From Liquidambar formosana (taxonomy: Eukaryota > Streptophyta > Magnoliopsida > Saxifragales > Altingiaceae): 64,000 nt of DNA. Of the stretch, positions 29,687 to 41,856 are shown piece by piece (position 1 is the first letter of the stretch; every line of letters begins with the position of its first letter). The position numbers were made by a program, and so were the translations under genes. The notes under the pieces were generated by a model. It made no database searches. It saw only the letters and a program-made list of their open reading frames with translations, and was not told the origin of the DNA. The stretch is taken from contig CM077827.1 in assembly GCA_039720395.1 (NCBI GenBank), positions 20,879,117 through 20,943,116 of the forward strand, in the 5' to 3' direction.

Positions 29687-32422
29687 CTAATGATCTCCCG
29701 TGGTTCTTCTCTTCCTACTTGACTCGCCTCTACCATGACCAGCATGAGGATTCCTTTGGGGTAGCATTGGTTGTGGTGGACGTAATGTGGAGACCTGTTA
29801 CAAAGATAATCAATTAATAAAAAGGGTTATGCCTTTAGCTCCTATGATTGGAATGAACAAAGGGAATGTCTTACAATGGGATTTAGTCGCCCTTCTAGCA
29901 CAGAGTTTACCAAACTCATCCTGACAAGATCCTGCCTTAATCCTTCGCTGAGTTCAAGGCACTCCTGTGTGTACTCTCGAGGAACCTAAGAGATGAACAT
30001 GGTTAATAAATGATGAAAGAGGTTTTAAGGAAAGCAAAAGGCTTAGAGCTTACATTCTCATAGCTCGAGTCAATCTTGGGGACTTCATCAAAAGTAGGGT
30101 GAGTAATATCAGTCCTCATAAACTCCAACCCATTGCATAGGTTCACTTGCCAATCAAGAATTGGGAGAGGTGGCTATGCAATTCCCCCCATCTCATAATC
30201 ATCAGCTCCATGAGTCATGCCTGTGGAGGACCTTATTGTGGAACTATGTCCACGAGCTCGCTGGCCCTGTAATAAGTAATTTATCTAAGAGGAGTGCTTG
30301 CATAAATCAATAATAAAAAGAATGGGATAGACACTCACCCCTTGAGGTGGGAAGCCAATGACTCTAGGGCGCATCAAGAATTGATTACAGAAAGTCATAT
30401 AGTCAGTATTGGGCGAGGTGAACTCCTCAGCATCCCACCCAGTCAGAGCGTCCATCAGCTCATCCCTATCCAAAGAGTCGGTGTGCCTCATGTTCATGGG
30501 AGGCAAGATAGGGTTAAGAGCAGCATCCACTCGTCCTTTCACTTGCCTAAGGACACGCTCTCCTAAGTACCAGTATCGCCCTGAGGGACCCTCAAAGAGT
30601 ACCCTCTTCCTAGTCAACTCCAAGCAGGACACACACCTTTTGGGTAGCCTAGCTTCCCACAGTCCCTATGGGTTCCACTCTACCTGTTGAATTTGAAAAA
30701 AATGATGAGCAAGATAATAAAAATGAAAGAAAGGAAAGAATAAGGAAGGGGGATTACCATATCAGCATTCAGACTCGCCAAGTATGCCCTTGCATGGGCA
30801 TAGTCATGCCTATTAGGGGCACGTATAGCTATCTTGCTAGGAGCATAGTTCCCAAGTATGGGCCATATAATCCTGTATCTCATTGTCCAGTGTGGGGCGG
30901 CACAGTCCCAGATATTCATAGTACCATATCTGTCAAAATTCAAGAAAAACAGTTAAAATCAAATCAAGTTTGAGAGGAATTTAAAAATTAAACATTTTTA
31001 TTTACCTTCCAGACAAATGGAAGCCCACCAAAGTTCTTGGAAACCCCTCGGGACATGTCGAACATAGATCTATACATAGTGGCTAGTGCTGCCCCTCCCC
31101 AATTATACCTCCCCATCTTGTGGACATCCACCATGCAAGCAAGATAGCCCAGTTGTGCCATGTCATTGGCACCAACAAAGAGAGTGCAAGAGAGCATATA
31201 GATCAAGAATGCCCTAGCTATGCACTCGGGAGCCACTCCCTCACCTTCTACTTGGTTGGAAAAATTTTCAAATAGCCATGTCCTCCTAACACCGCGTGAG
31301 CTAGCCTCAATATCCATCCCCAACATAGTCAGGAGATAGACACTATCTGTGTTGGCGTCCCCATAATATTCCAACCTCTTTCCCTTGAGGCTTAAGCCGG
31401 TGATGATTGAAAAATCTTTGGGAGTCATGGTCATCTCCCCAAAACTAAAGTGGAAGGTGTTGGTGGTATCCCACCATAATTCAGCTAAGGCAAAGAGGGC
31501 TTGCCTGTCCCATTGTTCATTCCATAGGGAGTCAAGGAACCAACTAAAACCCGCTTTCTTTATGATGTCTCTCGCAGAAGGTTGGGTGTGTTCCATATAC
31601 TTCCACCATCCAATGAGGTTTTTTATGGAAGACCTTGTGCGTAGGTCTTAAAAGTTGGGCTAATCAAGAGAATTATTCACCTAGTTAGTGTAAAAATCAT
31701 ATGCAAGCATTGATAATTGGCTTTTCAAAAAGTAAGTCTTTTAGTTCATGAACAAGTAAACTTTGCTTTGAAAGTTTATGAAAACATTGGTTTTATTCTT
31801 CAAACTCATGATCATTGGTAAACCATGCATTCCAAGACCATGGAAACATGGATTTTTCAAAGAAAATAGTAAGCAAATTTGGTTTTCCAAAGCGGTTTTT
31901 TGAGGAAAAAATAAGCAAACCTTGTTCATGAAAACATTGGTTTTTCAAAAAATATAGCAAACTTTGTTTTTCAAAGTTCATGAAAATGTTTGATTTTGTT
32001 TCTAAAATCAATTAGAAATGAATGCCTATGATTTTGCCTTGCAATACACATCAATTTTAGAAAGATTGGATGAATTTTCATTACTCAAGCATTTTATCAA
32101 ACACTTGGTGGGCATTATTCACCAAGCTTTCAAATTGAATTTTTTTCACATGCAATCCTTGCCAAAATCAATGGGCATTGCAAACATTGCTAGGAATACT
32201 CATAGAGAGTTCATGGGAATGCATTTCAACCCACAAAAATGAAAATTTCAAAGAAAAGTTTAAAATGGGTAAGCTGACCTCTTGCTTGGAATGGAGAAAG
32301 GAGAGATGATTCCTTGGTTCTATGAGCAATTTCTCTTGAGGAACATCATATGTTGGAGCTTTGTATCTACTCTTTGAGTCAAGGAAAGGATACTTTGAAG
32401 TGGGAGCTTCATTGGAATCCAT
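29687..32422 (-). pseudogene. PMD gene of element B, decayed
   Basis: Exons by comparison with Y: 32422-32279, 31659-31006, 30929-30758, 30683-30339, 30266-30054, 29985-29875 and 29794-29687. Six of seven have exactly the Y exon lengths (144, 654, 345, 213, 111, 108); exon 3 is 172 instead of 168 and is frameshifted. Further breaks are a TAA early in exon 2 and a TAG early in exon 4. Splice borders are still GT...AG. The core F-H-F-S-F-G-E-M-T-M-T-P-K-D-F is unchanged between B and Y. As in Y, it lies upstream of and parallel to the DUF7745-like gene and antisense to gag-pol. Confidence 0.85.
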
Positions 32423-32708
32423 AGTGGATGAACTAGCTTATTTTGAGCAAAAATGGGTTTAATGGGTTTTTAATTTGCAAAGTGCTGCAAATTTGTTGTT
32501 TTTGATGTGAAATTGGGTGTTAATGATGCTATTTCATGTGTATGAATCCCTCTTGAAGTGTGGATTTGAATGCCTTTGGGTGTTGGAGTGATTTTGCAAA
32601 ATGGGGTAAGCTTTCTAGAGAGAGAAGCTCCAAATTTTCGGGTTCTTTGAACAAGGGGTATGAATAATGCACTTGGGTATTTAAAAACCCAGATTTTTCA
32701 GCATGTGG

Positions 32709-32789
32709 CTCGGGTAACCACCCAAGCCTTGGGCGGATAGCCACCAGGGCCTGGGCGGCTAGCCTCCCAAGGCCTAGTGGTAACCCAAG
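32709..32789. repeat. GC-rich palindrome, B PMD promoter
   Basis: CTCGGGTAACCACC...AGTGGTAACCCAAG, about 81 bp. A TTTAAATA TATA-like box (minus strand, within 32677-32690) lies between it and the ATG at 32422. Confidence 0.78.
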
Positions 32790-33059
32790 CCACTTTGTTT
32801 TGGCTTTGTCCCTCGCTTTGTCTCGCCTTGGAACGTGATTAAACTTCCTTCCAAATGAGATATTCAACACTTTTTGAGCTTAAAATCAAACATATTTCAC
32901 CTTGAAATCATTTCTTTGAATTGATTTTATGTTCAAAAGGGTTGAATATATTTCCCCTATGCCATGCCAACTCAAGTGACAATGTGTTAAGGTACTTTCC
33001 TCTTGTACCATGCTTGTTCAATCTTGATAAATTGATCATATATTCTCATTTCAAATCTT

Positions 33060-34600
33060 GATTTTCCATTCCACTTGGTTGAATATATTCATCACTTGAA
33101 TATATTCTTCCATTTCAAAAGTGTATTCACCCTTTGAATATGCTTCCTAGTTTCAAATCCTCATTCACTATCTTACTTGGTTAAATATATTCATCACTTG
33201 AATATATTTCTCCATTTCAATGGTATACTCATCACTTGAGTATACTTCTCAGATCATTGTCACTTACTTGGTTAAATATATTCATCACTTGAATATATTT
33301 CTCCATTTCAATGGTATACTCATCACTTGAGTATACTTCTCAGTTCATTGTCACTTACTTGGTTAAATATATTCATCACTTGAATATATTTTTCCATTTC
33401 AATGGTATACTCATCACTTGAGTATACTTCTCAGATCATTGTCACCTACTTGGTTATATATATTTATCACTTGAATATATTTCTCCATTTCAATGGTATA
33501 CTCATCATTTGAGTATACTTCTCAGATCATTCTCTATCTTACTTGGTTAAATATATTCATCACTTGAATATATTTCTCCATTTCAATGGTGTGTTCATCA
33601 CTTGAACATACTTCTCAGTTCATTCTCACTTACTTGGTCAAATATATTCATTACTTGAATATATTTCTCCATTTCAATGGTATGCTCTTCACTTGAGTAT
33701 ACTTCTCAGTTCATTGTCACTTACTCGGTTAAATATATTCATTGCTTGGATATATTTCTCCATTTCAATGGTATACTCATCACTTGAGTGTACTTCTCAG
33801 TTCATTGTCACTTACTTAGTTAAATATATTCATCACTTGAATATATTTCTCCATTTCAATGGTGTGTTCATCACTTGAACATACTTCTCAGTTTATTGTC
33901 ACTTACTTGGTTAAATATATTCATCACTTGAATATATTTCTCCATTTCAATGGTATACTCATCACTTGAGTATACTTCTTAGATCATTGTCACTTACTTT
34001 GTTAAATATATTCATCACTTGAATATATTTCTCCATTTCAATGGTGTACTCATCACTTGAGTATACTTCTCAGATATTTGTCACTTACTTGGTTAAATAT
34101 ATTCATCGCTTGAATATATTTCTCCATTTCAAAAGTATACTCATCACTTGAGTATACTTCTCAGTCTTTTTCAATCACTTGGTTAAATATATTCATCGCT
34201 TGAATATATTTCTTCATTTCAAAGGTATGTTCATCACTTAAATGTACTTCTCAGTCTTTTTCAATCACTTGGTTAAATATATTCATGACCTGAATATATT
34301 TCTCCATTTCAAAAGTATACTCATCACTTGAGTATACTTCTCAGCATTTTTCAATTACTTAGTTAAATATATTCGTGACCTGAATATATTTCTCCCTTTC
34401 AAAAGTGTATTCCTTGAATATGCTTCTCAGATCTCATTCTCAATCACTTGGTTAAATATATTCATGGCTAGAATATATCTTTCCATTTCAAAAGTATATT
34501 CATTCGTAGTGGCTTGAATATGCTTCTCTTATCAATTCTCAACCCCCAGTGGTTTAAGTATACTCATGACTTGAGTACACTTCCTTATTTCAATCCCAGG
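33060..34600. repeat. 91-bp tandem repeat array of element B
   Basis: TTAAATATATTCATCACTTG recurs at 33181, 33272 and 33363 (91-bp steps) and continues with variants to about 34600. Each unit holds pairs such as ATACTCATCACTTGAGTAT, a small inverted repeat. Homologous to the array in A, unrelated to that in Y. Confidence 0.9.
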
Positions 34601-34702
34601 TTTTTAACCTCCTATCATTGTTGGTACAGTGTGTGATTTTTCTAGGCTTTTGGCAAAAATAGGTTGTTCTTTATCATTGGTTCACAAGTGTAACTTGTTC
34701 GC

Positions 34703-34716
34703 CAATGAGGGGCTTC
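34703..34716 (+). promoter_or_regulatory. Polypurine tract region of element B
   Basis: CAATGAGGGGCTTC just before the 3' LTR. Confidence 0.78.
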
Positions 34717-35426
34717 TGTCACACCCCATTTTTGCACCACCTTACTAGGGCTCATCATTTCATGCATGTTTTTGTCTTGTTTTTGAGTCTAGTCACTTGC
34801 ATTATTTTTCTAGAGTCACAAGGACAATGGATATGAATTTTAGTTCAATTCAGAGTTGATTTTGAGGGATAATAAGAGCTTTTGTGACTTGAGGGGCATA
34901 ATCGTCTTTTAAGTCCCAAACTTTTCATTTGACCTTAAAATGATCTCCAAATTATCAATTGGAGTTCATATGAATGCATATGAGGTATTTCTAGTGTCAA
35001 TTTGATGAATCAATGGCTCGGGCTTAAAATGGCTCGATGTAGTTCAAGTTGATTAATTGACCCTTCTTTGGGTTAGCTCTAATTGACTCACAATTACCAA
35101 TCAAATCTTTTCAAATGGATTTTCATTAGTCATCATTTTATCCCTAAAAGTGTTTTATAAAGTTTAATTTTGATGTGGAAAGCATTTGGTTTGATCCTAT
35201 GTGCATGTCTATGCTTAGCAAAGGTAGAGTATAGTGGTTAACTGCCTTTGTCAAACTTAACCATGCCCCCATGGTTAGTGGTTTTTACCTCAAAATGTTC
35301 AAAAATGCATTTCCCATTGAAACACGGTCATTTTGGCTTTTGTTTCATCAAAATCGGACTTCATTTGCCTCCTGAAACACTTCTAGAAAGGAAAGGAGTC
35401 AAAATAGGAGAAAAATCCGAAGTGGG

Positions 35427-35506
35427 CTCGGGTGACCACCCAGCCCTAGGCGGCTAGCCGCCTGGGCCCAGGTGGCTAGCCGCCCAGGCCTTGGTGATCA
35501 CCCAAG
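35427..35506. repeat. 80-bp GC-rich palindrome in the B LTR
   Basis: CTCGGGTGACCACC...GGTGATCACCCAAG with GGCGGCTAGCCGCC. It ends 199 bp before TATAAATA. Confidence 0.83.
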
Positions 35507-35704
35507 ACCACTTTCCTATTTTCACTCTAGCTCCTTGCTGAAGCGGACTCTTGCCTATTTTGACGTATTTGGGCTTTTCTGGACGTGTTTCCTTCTAGTT
35601 TTTGGTAACTTTTGAGTTACTTAAGCCCCAAGGGGATCTCTAATAGCCCTTGAATTAATTTTTAGGGTTTTAATCCCAGCCATTGGTTAATCCTAATTGA
35701 AGTC

Positions 35705-35712
35705 TATAAATA
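35705..35712 (+). promoter_or_regulatory. LTR TATA box (element B)
   Basis: TATAAATA; the spacing to the palindrome matches Y and D. Confidence 0.65.
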
Positions 35713-37093
35713 CCCCCCCTGTGCTTCAGCATAAGGGGAGCCACTTTATGCCTTAAAAACCTAAGTGTTTGAGAGAGAATAAGAGAGAGAGACTTAAAGG
35801 AGAGCTGGAGTTCTTGCTATAGCCTTGGAGAACATTCGTTTAAGTCATCCATAAGAGGAAGAGAGAGTCTCTACAGCAGCAAGGAAGCTTCTTCTTAAGG
35901 TAACCTCACTCCCTATTTATGCTGAATATAGGTTTTCTTATAGAATAGGCTTATTGCACGTTAAAGGTAGCCTTTTTATCATGTATTAACACTCTAGCTA
36001 GTTAATATACATGAAATACCTATTGTTTATCATGAGCTTAGCATGCTTTAGGGCTGTTCTATGTGTTCTTATGCATAGTTGTGATTCTAGTGTTTCTATT
36101 GTCCTTGTGTTAGAATAGCGTCATTGCATGTTAAAGTTAGAATTTTTATCATGTTCTATTGCTTTAGTTAGTTAATATGCATGATTTAAGTTCTGTTTAG
36201 TTTGATTTTAGTATGTTTAGAGTTTGTTTTGTATGTTTTTAAGCATGTTTGTGAGTTTAGGGTTTTTAGTGTCCTTGTTTTAGGATAGTTTCATACAGCA
36301 TGTTAGTTTAGGCCTTTTTATTGATTTTTCTTCATAGTTTCTGTATATGTTTTACATATGGATTAACTATGGTATTTTTGCATACATGTTAGTTGATTTC
36401 TAAGGTTTTTATGCATGATATGATTCTAAGATTGTGTTAGAGTTTATTATTATTCGCTGTTGTAAACACCCCATTTTCATCTCCATGAGTTCATGATAGC
36501 ATTTGGTTAGGTTTAGAAGCATTTAGGAGTCCCTAAGCCTTAAAGGACACTTTTGTCCTTTTAAGCCTTAGGAGAATAGGTCACTATTGCATGCATATTT
36601 TTGTCTCTTTGTTGAGTCCCATCACTTTCATTTAGTTTCTAGGATCATTTTGGATATGTGTGTCAAATTTGGTTCAATTCCAGATAGGTTTGGATAGCTA
36701 ATTAGAACTTTTGCGACTTGGAGGGCAATTTCGTCTTTTACTTCGTATATTTTCCAATTGACTTCCAAATTTGTTCCGGAGTGTTCCATTGACCTTGGAA
36801 TGATGAAATGAGTCTAATTGAATAGCCAATTTAATTTATTGATAGGTTTGGGATTGGTTCACCACATTACCCTATGCTTAATTGACATTTTTTCGGGTAA
36901 TTGCCTCATGAAAACCCAGCCATCTGACTGTGGTCAGGGATTCTTGGTTCAAGAATATTCTAAGCTTATTCTACATTGAATCCTTGAAATTTTGGCTTTT
37001 GAATCACTCAAATCGGAGTTAAAATGAAGAATTTGTGTCCGTTTGAAGTTCGGAGTCCAAACCGAGCTAGAATTCCAAAATTTTTGGATTCTT

Positions 37094-37173
37094 CTCGGGT
37101 GACCGGTTGGGCTCAACCGGTTGGACCAGTTCACCAACCGGTTGGACCGGTTCACCCCAACCGGTCACCCGAG
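37094..37173. repeat. 80-bp palindrome of family D
   Basis: Outer arms CTCGGGTGACCGGTTGG and CCAACCGGTCACCCGAG, with AACCGGTT modules inside. It has the same length and outer bases as the B/Y palindrome but a different interior. It ends 198 bp before TATAAATA. Confidence 0.85.
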
Positions 37174-38788
37174 AGTCCCGTCCTGATTTATCTCCTTTTG
37201 AGTTTTTAACGAAATGAGACTCTACCACTTCGAATTTCTGCCTTCTAAAGGACTTCTAAGCCTATTGGGAGGTGGTTTTGAGTTGTTTAACATTCATGGG
37301 ATTTAATTACAGCTCTAAATTGGTTTTATGGTGAATTAATCCCAACCATTGGTTCATATGGTTGGTTGGTTATAAATAGAGGCTCATTCATCAGCATAAA
37401 GGACTTTTGACTTATTTGACACTTCATATTCATAAGAGAGAGAGGGACCACGAGTTTGCACACACTCATATCACTTGGAGGAGGCTTTCTACTGCAATTT
37501 TGAAGAGGAATTAGAAGGGAACCAAGCCAAAGAGAAGGAAGAACGCAGCGAAGACCCTTGCTTTGTTGTAAGTCTCCTTTACTTTTTTTTATGATTCCTT
37601 CTTCTTCTACTCCATTCTCTGCATAACTATGGCTTAGAATTGATTTAGGAATCATATATACTCTATATTTTAGAGTGTATATGATTCAAAGATGATGAGA
37701 ATGCATGTTAGTGGATTAGGATTGCGAATTGCTTGCTATTAGGATAGTTTCTCTCTTAAGGATAGAGGTGCATTTTGCATAAAAAATCAATTGATGTGTT
37801 TAAGCCATTTTCTCTTCATGGTTCAATTATATGCATGATTTTAAGCATCTTTTGTATAGGACACTTGCTGTGTAAGCCTCGTCTTCATAGGTGTATGGAT
37901 GATTATCCTTTTCGAGGATAATTATCGTCCTTAGAGGGTGAGGTTGTGCATGGGTGCTTTCTGGAGCGTGTTTAAGTGCGCTGTGAGTTTCTTTGCATTC
38001 TTAGGTATATATTTTACGTAGGATATGTGAAGAAACCATTCATACGGAGTAATTTCCACGTAAAATTATCTTCGGATAGTTTTACTTAAGAAAGCTCGCC
38101 CTAAGGATAGTTATTTCACATTTTTACATAAAGTACTTACCTAAGGCATCATGGTAGATTTTCTTTTCATGTTTAGGATTTTCATATGATATTTTCATCA
38201 TGATAGTTCATATTTAGCATGTTTTTGATAGTTTTGTGCATGTTAGGGTGTTTAGAGCATATAGGAGCATATAGGATTGAGTTTTTCTTTTGATTTTTGT
38301 TATTTGCATGAGTATTAGGTCATTATATGCATATTTAGTATTCTATCCAGATTTGATTTAGGTCTTCTAATGATAATTTGAGTATGAATATGGTTGGTTT
38401 GAGCTTAATAATTGCCCTATAGAATACATAGGGTGATTAATTGGTGTTTTCTCGATATTTCGGGATAATTTGCATATGGTGAGTGGTTCATGGTAAGTCT
38501 TTTGTGAATTGTTCTCTTCTTCCCCCTTGGGTTATTGTCTTTACCTTGAATTAGAAGTCCGAAGTTTCCAACTCTCTCAAAATTCTATTTTAATTAGAGT
38601 TCTATCTCTTTTAGAATTCTACTTTTCTCAAACTTCTTTCTAGATAAGAGTTCTATCTCTTTTCAAATTCTATCTTTTCTTAAATTCCTTTTTTGGAAAT
38701 CCTTCTTCTTTTAAAACTCTTCTTTTCTTTAAATGGAAACTTAGGGTTTATAGTTCATTGTAAAGGGAGTAACCCCTTCTCAATCGAA

Positions 38789-38882
38789 CTACGTGGACTT
38801 TGATCCTTATATCTTTATATGTAAGGTACGTAGGCGCTCATTTGATGTTCAAGTCCGCCCTAGGATACTAAGTATCCTAGGT
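38789..38882 (+). other. Candidate pseudoknot-like U5 element, family D
   Basis: CTACGT/ACGTAG and GGACTT/AAGTCC as in A. The inner stem is CCTTATAT/ATATGTAAGG, replacing CCATG/CATGG while keeping pairing, followed by the CTAGGATACT/AGTATCCTAG hairpin. Confidence 0.6.
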
Positions 38883-39212
38883 TTTCTTTTTCTTTCTTTC
38901 TCCTTCTTTCTACCCATTTGTCCATCACATATATGCTAGAGGAGTAGGATGGACCCATGCTTATACATTTATCCATCACATATTTGTTAGTGGATATGAT
39001 GGATTGGTTTGCTCATTCTCTCTATCTCTTACTTGCTTTCCATATCTCTCATACTTGTTCATGGATGTTTACATGTTTTGTGAATGTTTATTGCTTATGG
39101 ATGTTCATGGATGAATGTGGATTATTTATGGATGATTCTTTGCATATGCATGGTGACTAATTAGGAAGTGATTGAAATAGCCCATATAAATTCAGAGACT
39201 CATTTTGGGGCA

Positions 39213-39253
39213 ATGTGGGTGCCTATAGGATGTTTCCTAGAACCTTCCCACAT
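39213..39253 (+). other. Candidate U5 hairpin, family D
   Basis: ATGTGGG/CCCACAT outer stem and TAGGA/TCCTA inner stem. Both differ from A and B by paired changes. Confidence 0.7.
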
Positions 39254-39963
39254 CATAACTTAGTCTCCGAATCCTCTTTTGTTTTGATAGACCTGCTTTT
39301 CCTTGATCGGAGTCATGTGGTTGGTTTTCAAAGGTTTTCTTTAAAAACTGTTTTTATGGTTTTCCTCTTTTCCTAAAAATGAGGTGGCGACTCATTGTTT
39401 GATTGTTTTTGTGAACCTTTTAAAAACCAGATTTTTATTAATTTAAATCTCTACAAGTCTTTTTAAAAGAAGGGTTCTCCTTCCCCCTGGATTGAAACCC
39501 GTGGTTCACAGTTGTTTTTGCTTTTAGCATGTTTAGTGGATGATTCTAGGCCTTAGTACTATTCTGTCCAGACTTATATATCATTGTGTTTGCATGGTTT
39601 TGAGCACGTGTAAGGGTGCAAATAGGTGTGGTAATTGTTATATGGCAAATAGGGCTGCCATTGCTTGAAATTGCTAATGCTTGGAGCTATTGCGCTCAGG
39701 TAAGTGGGTGTGAAGGTGCCCCAATTCACCTCTCTTCTTTAACTCTCTCTCTTCTCCCTCCTAGGGTTAGTAGTTTTTAATACAAGTTTATGGTCTTAAT
39801 CAAAGGTTTCCTTAACCAATAAAATTCTTGTTTTTTATCAAAGTTTCCATCTTGTGGAATTCTTTCCAAATTCAAACTTGGTTTATTTAATTCTCTTTCA
39901 AATAAGGAAACCTAGGGGTTTTACCATAGGTTTATATTAGGATTTAATCCTATTCTAATCGAA

Positions 39964-40055
39964 CTACGTGGACTTTGATCCATGTATTTCGTTGCATGGT
40001 ACGTAGGCGCTCTTCGTGAGGCTCAAGTCCATTCTAGGATCCAAGTACCCTAGGT
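39964..40055 (+). other. Candidate pseudoknot-like U5 element, element B
   Basis: Same arms as in A: CTACGT/ACGTAG, GGACTT/AAGTCC and inner CCATG/CATGG. Confidence 0.58.
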
Positions 40056-40217
40056 TTTTGTATTTTATTTTCTTTTTTCTGTTTTATTTTGCTTGTTATG
40101 CATAGATGGATGAATGGAATATATGATATGCATGCAATTCTTGATGTGATATACTTGCTGATTTTTGTATGAAAAAGTCTTTAATTTAGCCCAAATAAAC
40201 CGAGAGACCGAAAGGGT

Positions 40218-40259
40218 GACATGGGTGCCTATAGGTTTTGCCTAGAACCTTCCCATGTC
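40218..40259 (+). other. Candidate U5 hairpin, element B
   Basis: GACATGGG/CCCATGTC outer stem. Confidence 0.65.
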
Positions 40260-40480
40260 ATAACTTAGCCTCTGAATCCCCGATTTCTTTGGTTTCTAAA
40301 AGACTTGTTTTTGCCTTTCCTTTTTAAACATGGAGTCATTCAAACTGTTTTCTTAAAACAAAACTATTTTTAGGGTTTTCCTTGTTTCCTTTAAAATATA
40401 AGGTGGCGACTCCTTTCGTTTTCCTCATCAGAGGACCATTTTCTTTTCAACCCTTGTAGGCCCAATTTCCGGGGTTCACA

Positions 40481-41017
40481 AGCTGCAACATTTTTTGTCA
40501 TTAAATGTATAAAAGTCGCCACTAAAAGTTTCAGTGGCAATATTTTTATCGCCACTACGCTACCAGTAAAAGTGCTGTCACTAATACTTTTAGTGGCAAC
40601 TTTTTATGTCAGCACTAAACGTTAAAGCTTTTAACTACAACAATACAGTTGTCACTAAAGATGTTTACATTTAGCCACAACATTAATTGCCACAAATTTT
40701 TTAAAAAAATGTTGCCACTAAAAACACAAAGTCGCCACTAAAATTAATTAATTGAAAAATGAAAATGGACTTTTACGCTATGTTTGGATAAGGAATTTTT
40801 AGGTGGAATTTGCTTTTGAGATGGAGTTTGTAAAATTTTTATAAGGATGAGATGAACAAAATCTTTATAAAATTTTTACAAATTCCATCTCAAAAGCAAA
40901 TTCCACTTAAAAATTCCTTATCCTAATAGAGCGTTAGTGGCAACTTCTAATTGTCACTATAAAAAATATCTTTAGTCACAACTCAAAGTTGCCACTAAAA
41001 ATATGACTTTTAGTAGC
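40481..41017. mobile_element. DNA-transposon remnant with GCCACTAAAA motifs
   Basis: About ten copies of GCCACTAAAA-like motifs in both orientations within 540 bp, a pattern of subterminal repeats in non-autonomous DNA transposons. Superfamily and ends are not resolved. It is bounded by B's LTR and C's LTR and holds a nested MITE. Confidence 0.5.
40776..40933. mobile_element. Tourist/PIF-Harbinger-like MITE (158 bp)
   Basis: Nearly full-length hairpin: 40786-40848 pairs with 40861-40923. The ends CGCTATGTTTGGATAAGG and CCTTATCC...GAGCG are inverted. It is flanked by TTA on both sides (40773-40775 and 40934-40936), the usual 3-bp duplication. Confidence 0.8.
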
Positions 41018-41780
41018 TGTAGACACCCCATTTTCATCCCCTAACATTTCACCTTTCCACCTTGGGAGCATTATTGCATGTAGAGAATTGCATAATTTGG
41101 ACACCAAACCTTCTTAGTAAGCTCTATACATCCCAAAGGATCCATGGTATCTTCCTAGGTTCAATTTGGTTAAGTTTTGATAACTAATAAGAACTTTTGC
41201 GACTTGAAGGGCATTTATGTCATTTCACTCGCATAATTTTTAGTTGATATCCAATTCTTACCAAATTCACCCCGGGATGATCCCAATAGGCTTAGAATGT
41301 CATGAATAGGCTTGGTTTAAAATTTGGTTAAGTTTGGAGATGATTTGTTTAAGGATGGTCCAAGTAGGCTCGGTTTAACTCCGTTCGTCAGTCCTTCTTA
41401 TAATTGCTTCTTAATTTGATCCAATTGAGTTCAATTAATGCTCCATTAATGTCAATTGGGTCTTAATTAAGGTGTATTAATGCTTGAAATTATTTTTGGG
41501 AGAGTTTGATTGCAACTAGGACTCCATTAAGGTTTAAACCTTAATGTCATCCCGGTAAACCTTAATTGATCTCTATGAGCCATATGGGCTTAACCCTTGA
41601 TTAATTGACCAAGTGTGGCTCAATTAGGTTTTTTTTTATTATCAGATTTTGGATAGAAAATTGAGCCATAGTCGTTTTAAGTCCAAAACCAATGTATTTG
41701 GACTTGAAATGGGCAAAATACATAACATAGAAGGGCAAAAATGCACAAAGGAAGACCAAAAGACACAAAACCAGCCCCTG

Positions 41781-41856
41781 TTGGCCGAATGGCCACCTAG
41801 GAAGGCCAAATGGCCACCCAAGGAGGCAAACGGCCACCAAGGGTGCCCAGTTGGCC
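41781..41856. repeat. GGCCA-rich repeat in the C LTR
   Basis: TTGGCC...GGCCAA elements and three ATGGCCACC-like direct repeats, about 76 bp, ending about 178 bp before TATAAATA. It has the position of the palindromes of the other LTRs but weaker symmetry. Confidence 0.55.

Larger units (their letters stand above)
36461..39510 (+). mobile_element. Solo LTR, family D, inside B's LTR
   Basis: TGTAAACACC...GTGGTTCACA, 3050 bp. It is flanked by GCTGT and GTTGT, a 5-bp duplication with one change. Removing it restores the sequence seen in the A LTR (TTCGCTGTTTTTGC). It carries a palindrome (37094-37173), TATAAATA (37371-37378), a GTAAGT (37568) and U5 blocks (38789-38882 and 39213-39253). No internal genes remain. 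Confidence 0.88.
6369..40480 (+). mobile_element. Element B: Tat-type Ty3/gypsy element hosting A, Y and solo LTR D
   Basis: Visible parts are a post-pol spacer (6369-6600), the 3' end of the antisense DUF7745-like gene (6690-6792), the rest of that gene (28039-29230), an antisense PMD pseudogene (29687-32422), 91-bp tandem repeats, a polypurine tract and the 3' LTR (34717-40480, itself split by a solo LTR). Element Y (6793-28038) interrupts B with an ATAAG duplication. B's 5' LTR and gag-pol should lie left of the window, beyond element A. Both accessory genes are decayed, so B is much older than Y. Confidence 0.7.
34717..40480 (+). repeat. 3' LTR of element B, split by a solo LTR
   Basis: TGTCACACC...GGTTCACA. 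Without the 36461-39510 insertion it is about 2.7 kb. Palindrome 35427-35506, TATAAATA 35705-35712, donor-like sites 35900 and 39701, structured U5 blocks 39964-40055 and 40218-40259, TGGCGACT at 40404. The right flank is AGCTG. Confidence 0.85.

Noticed and set aside
33060..34600. CRISPR-like regular repeat array.
   Set aside because: The units are contiguous tandem repeats without unique spacers, and this is plant nuclear DNA.
3738..40480. LTRs at 3738 and 34717 as the two LTRs of one element.
   Set aside because: Their U3 cores differ, the first is preceded by a polypurine tract, and what follows it is post-pol sequence with no primer binding site. They belong to two elements, A and B.
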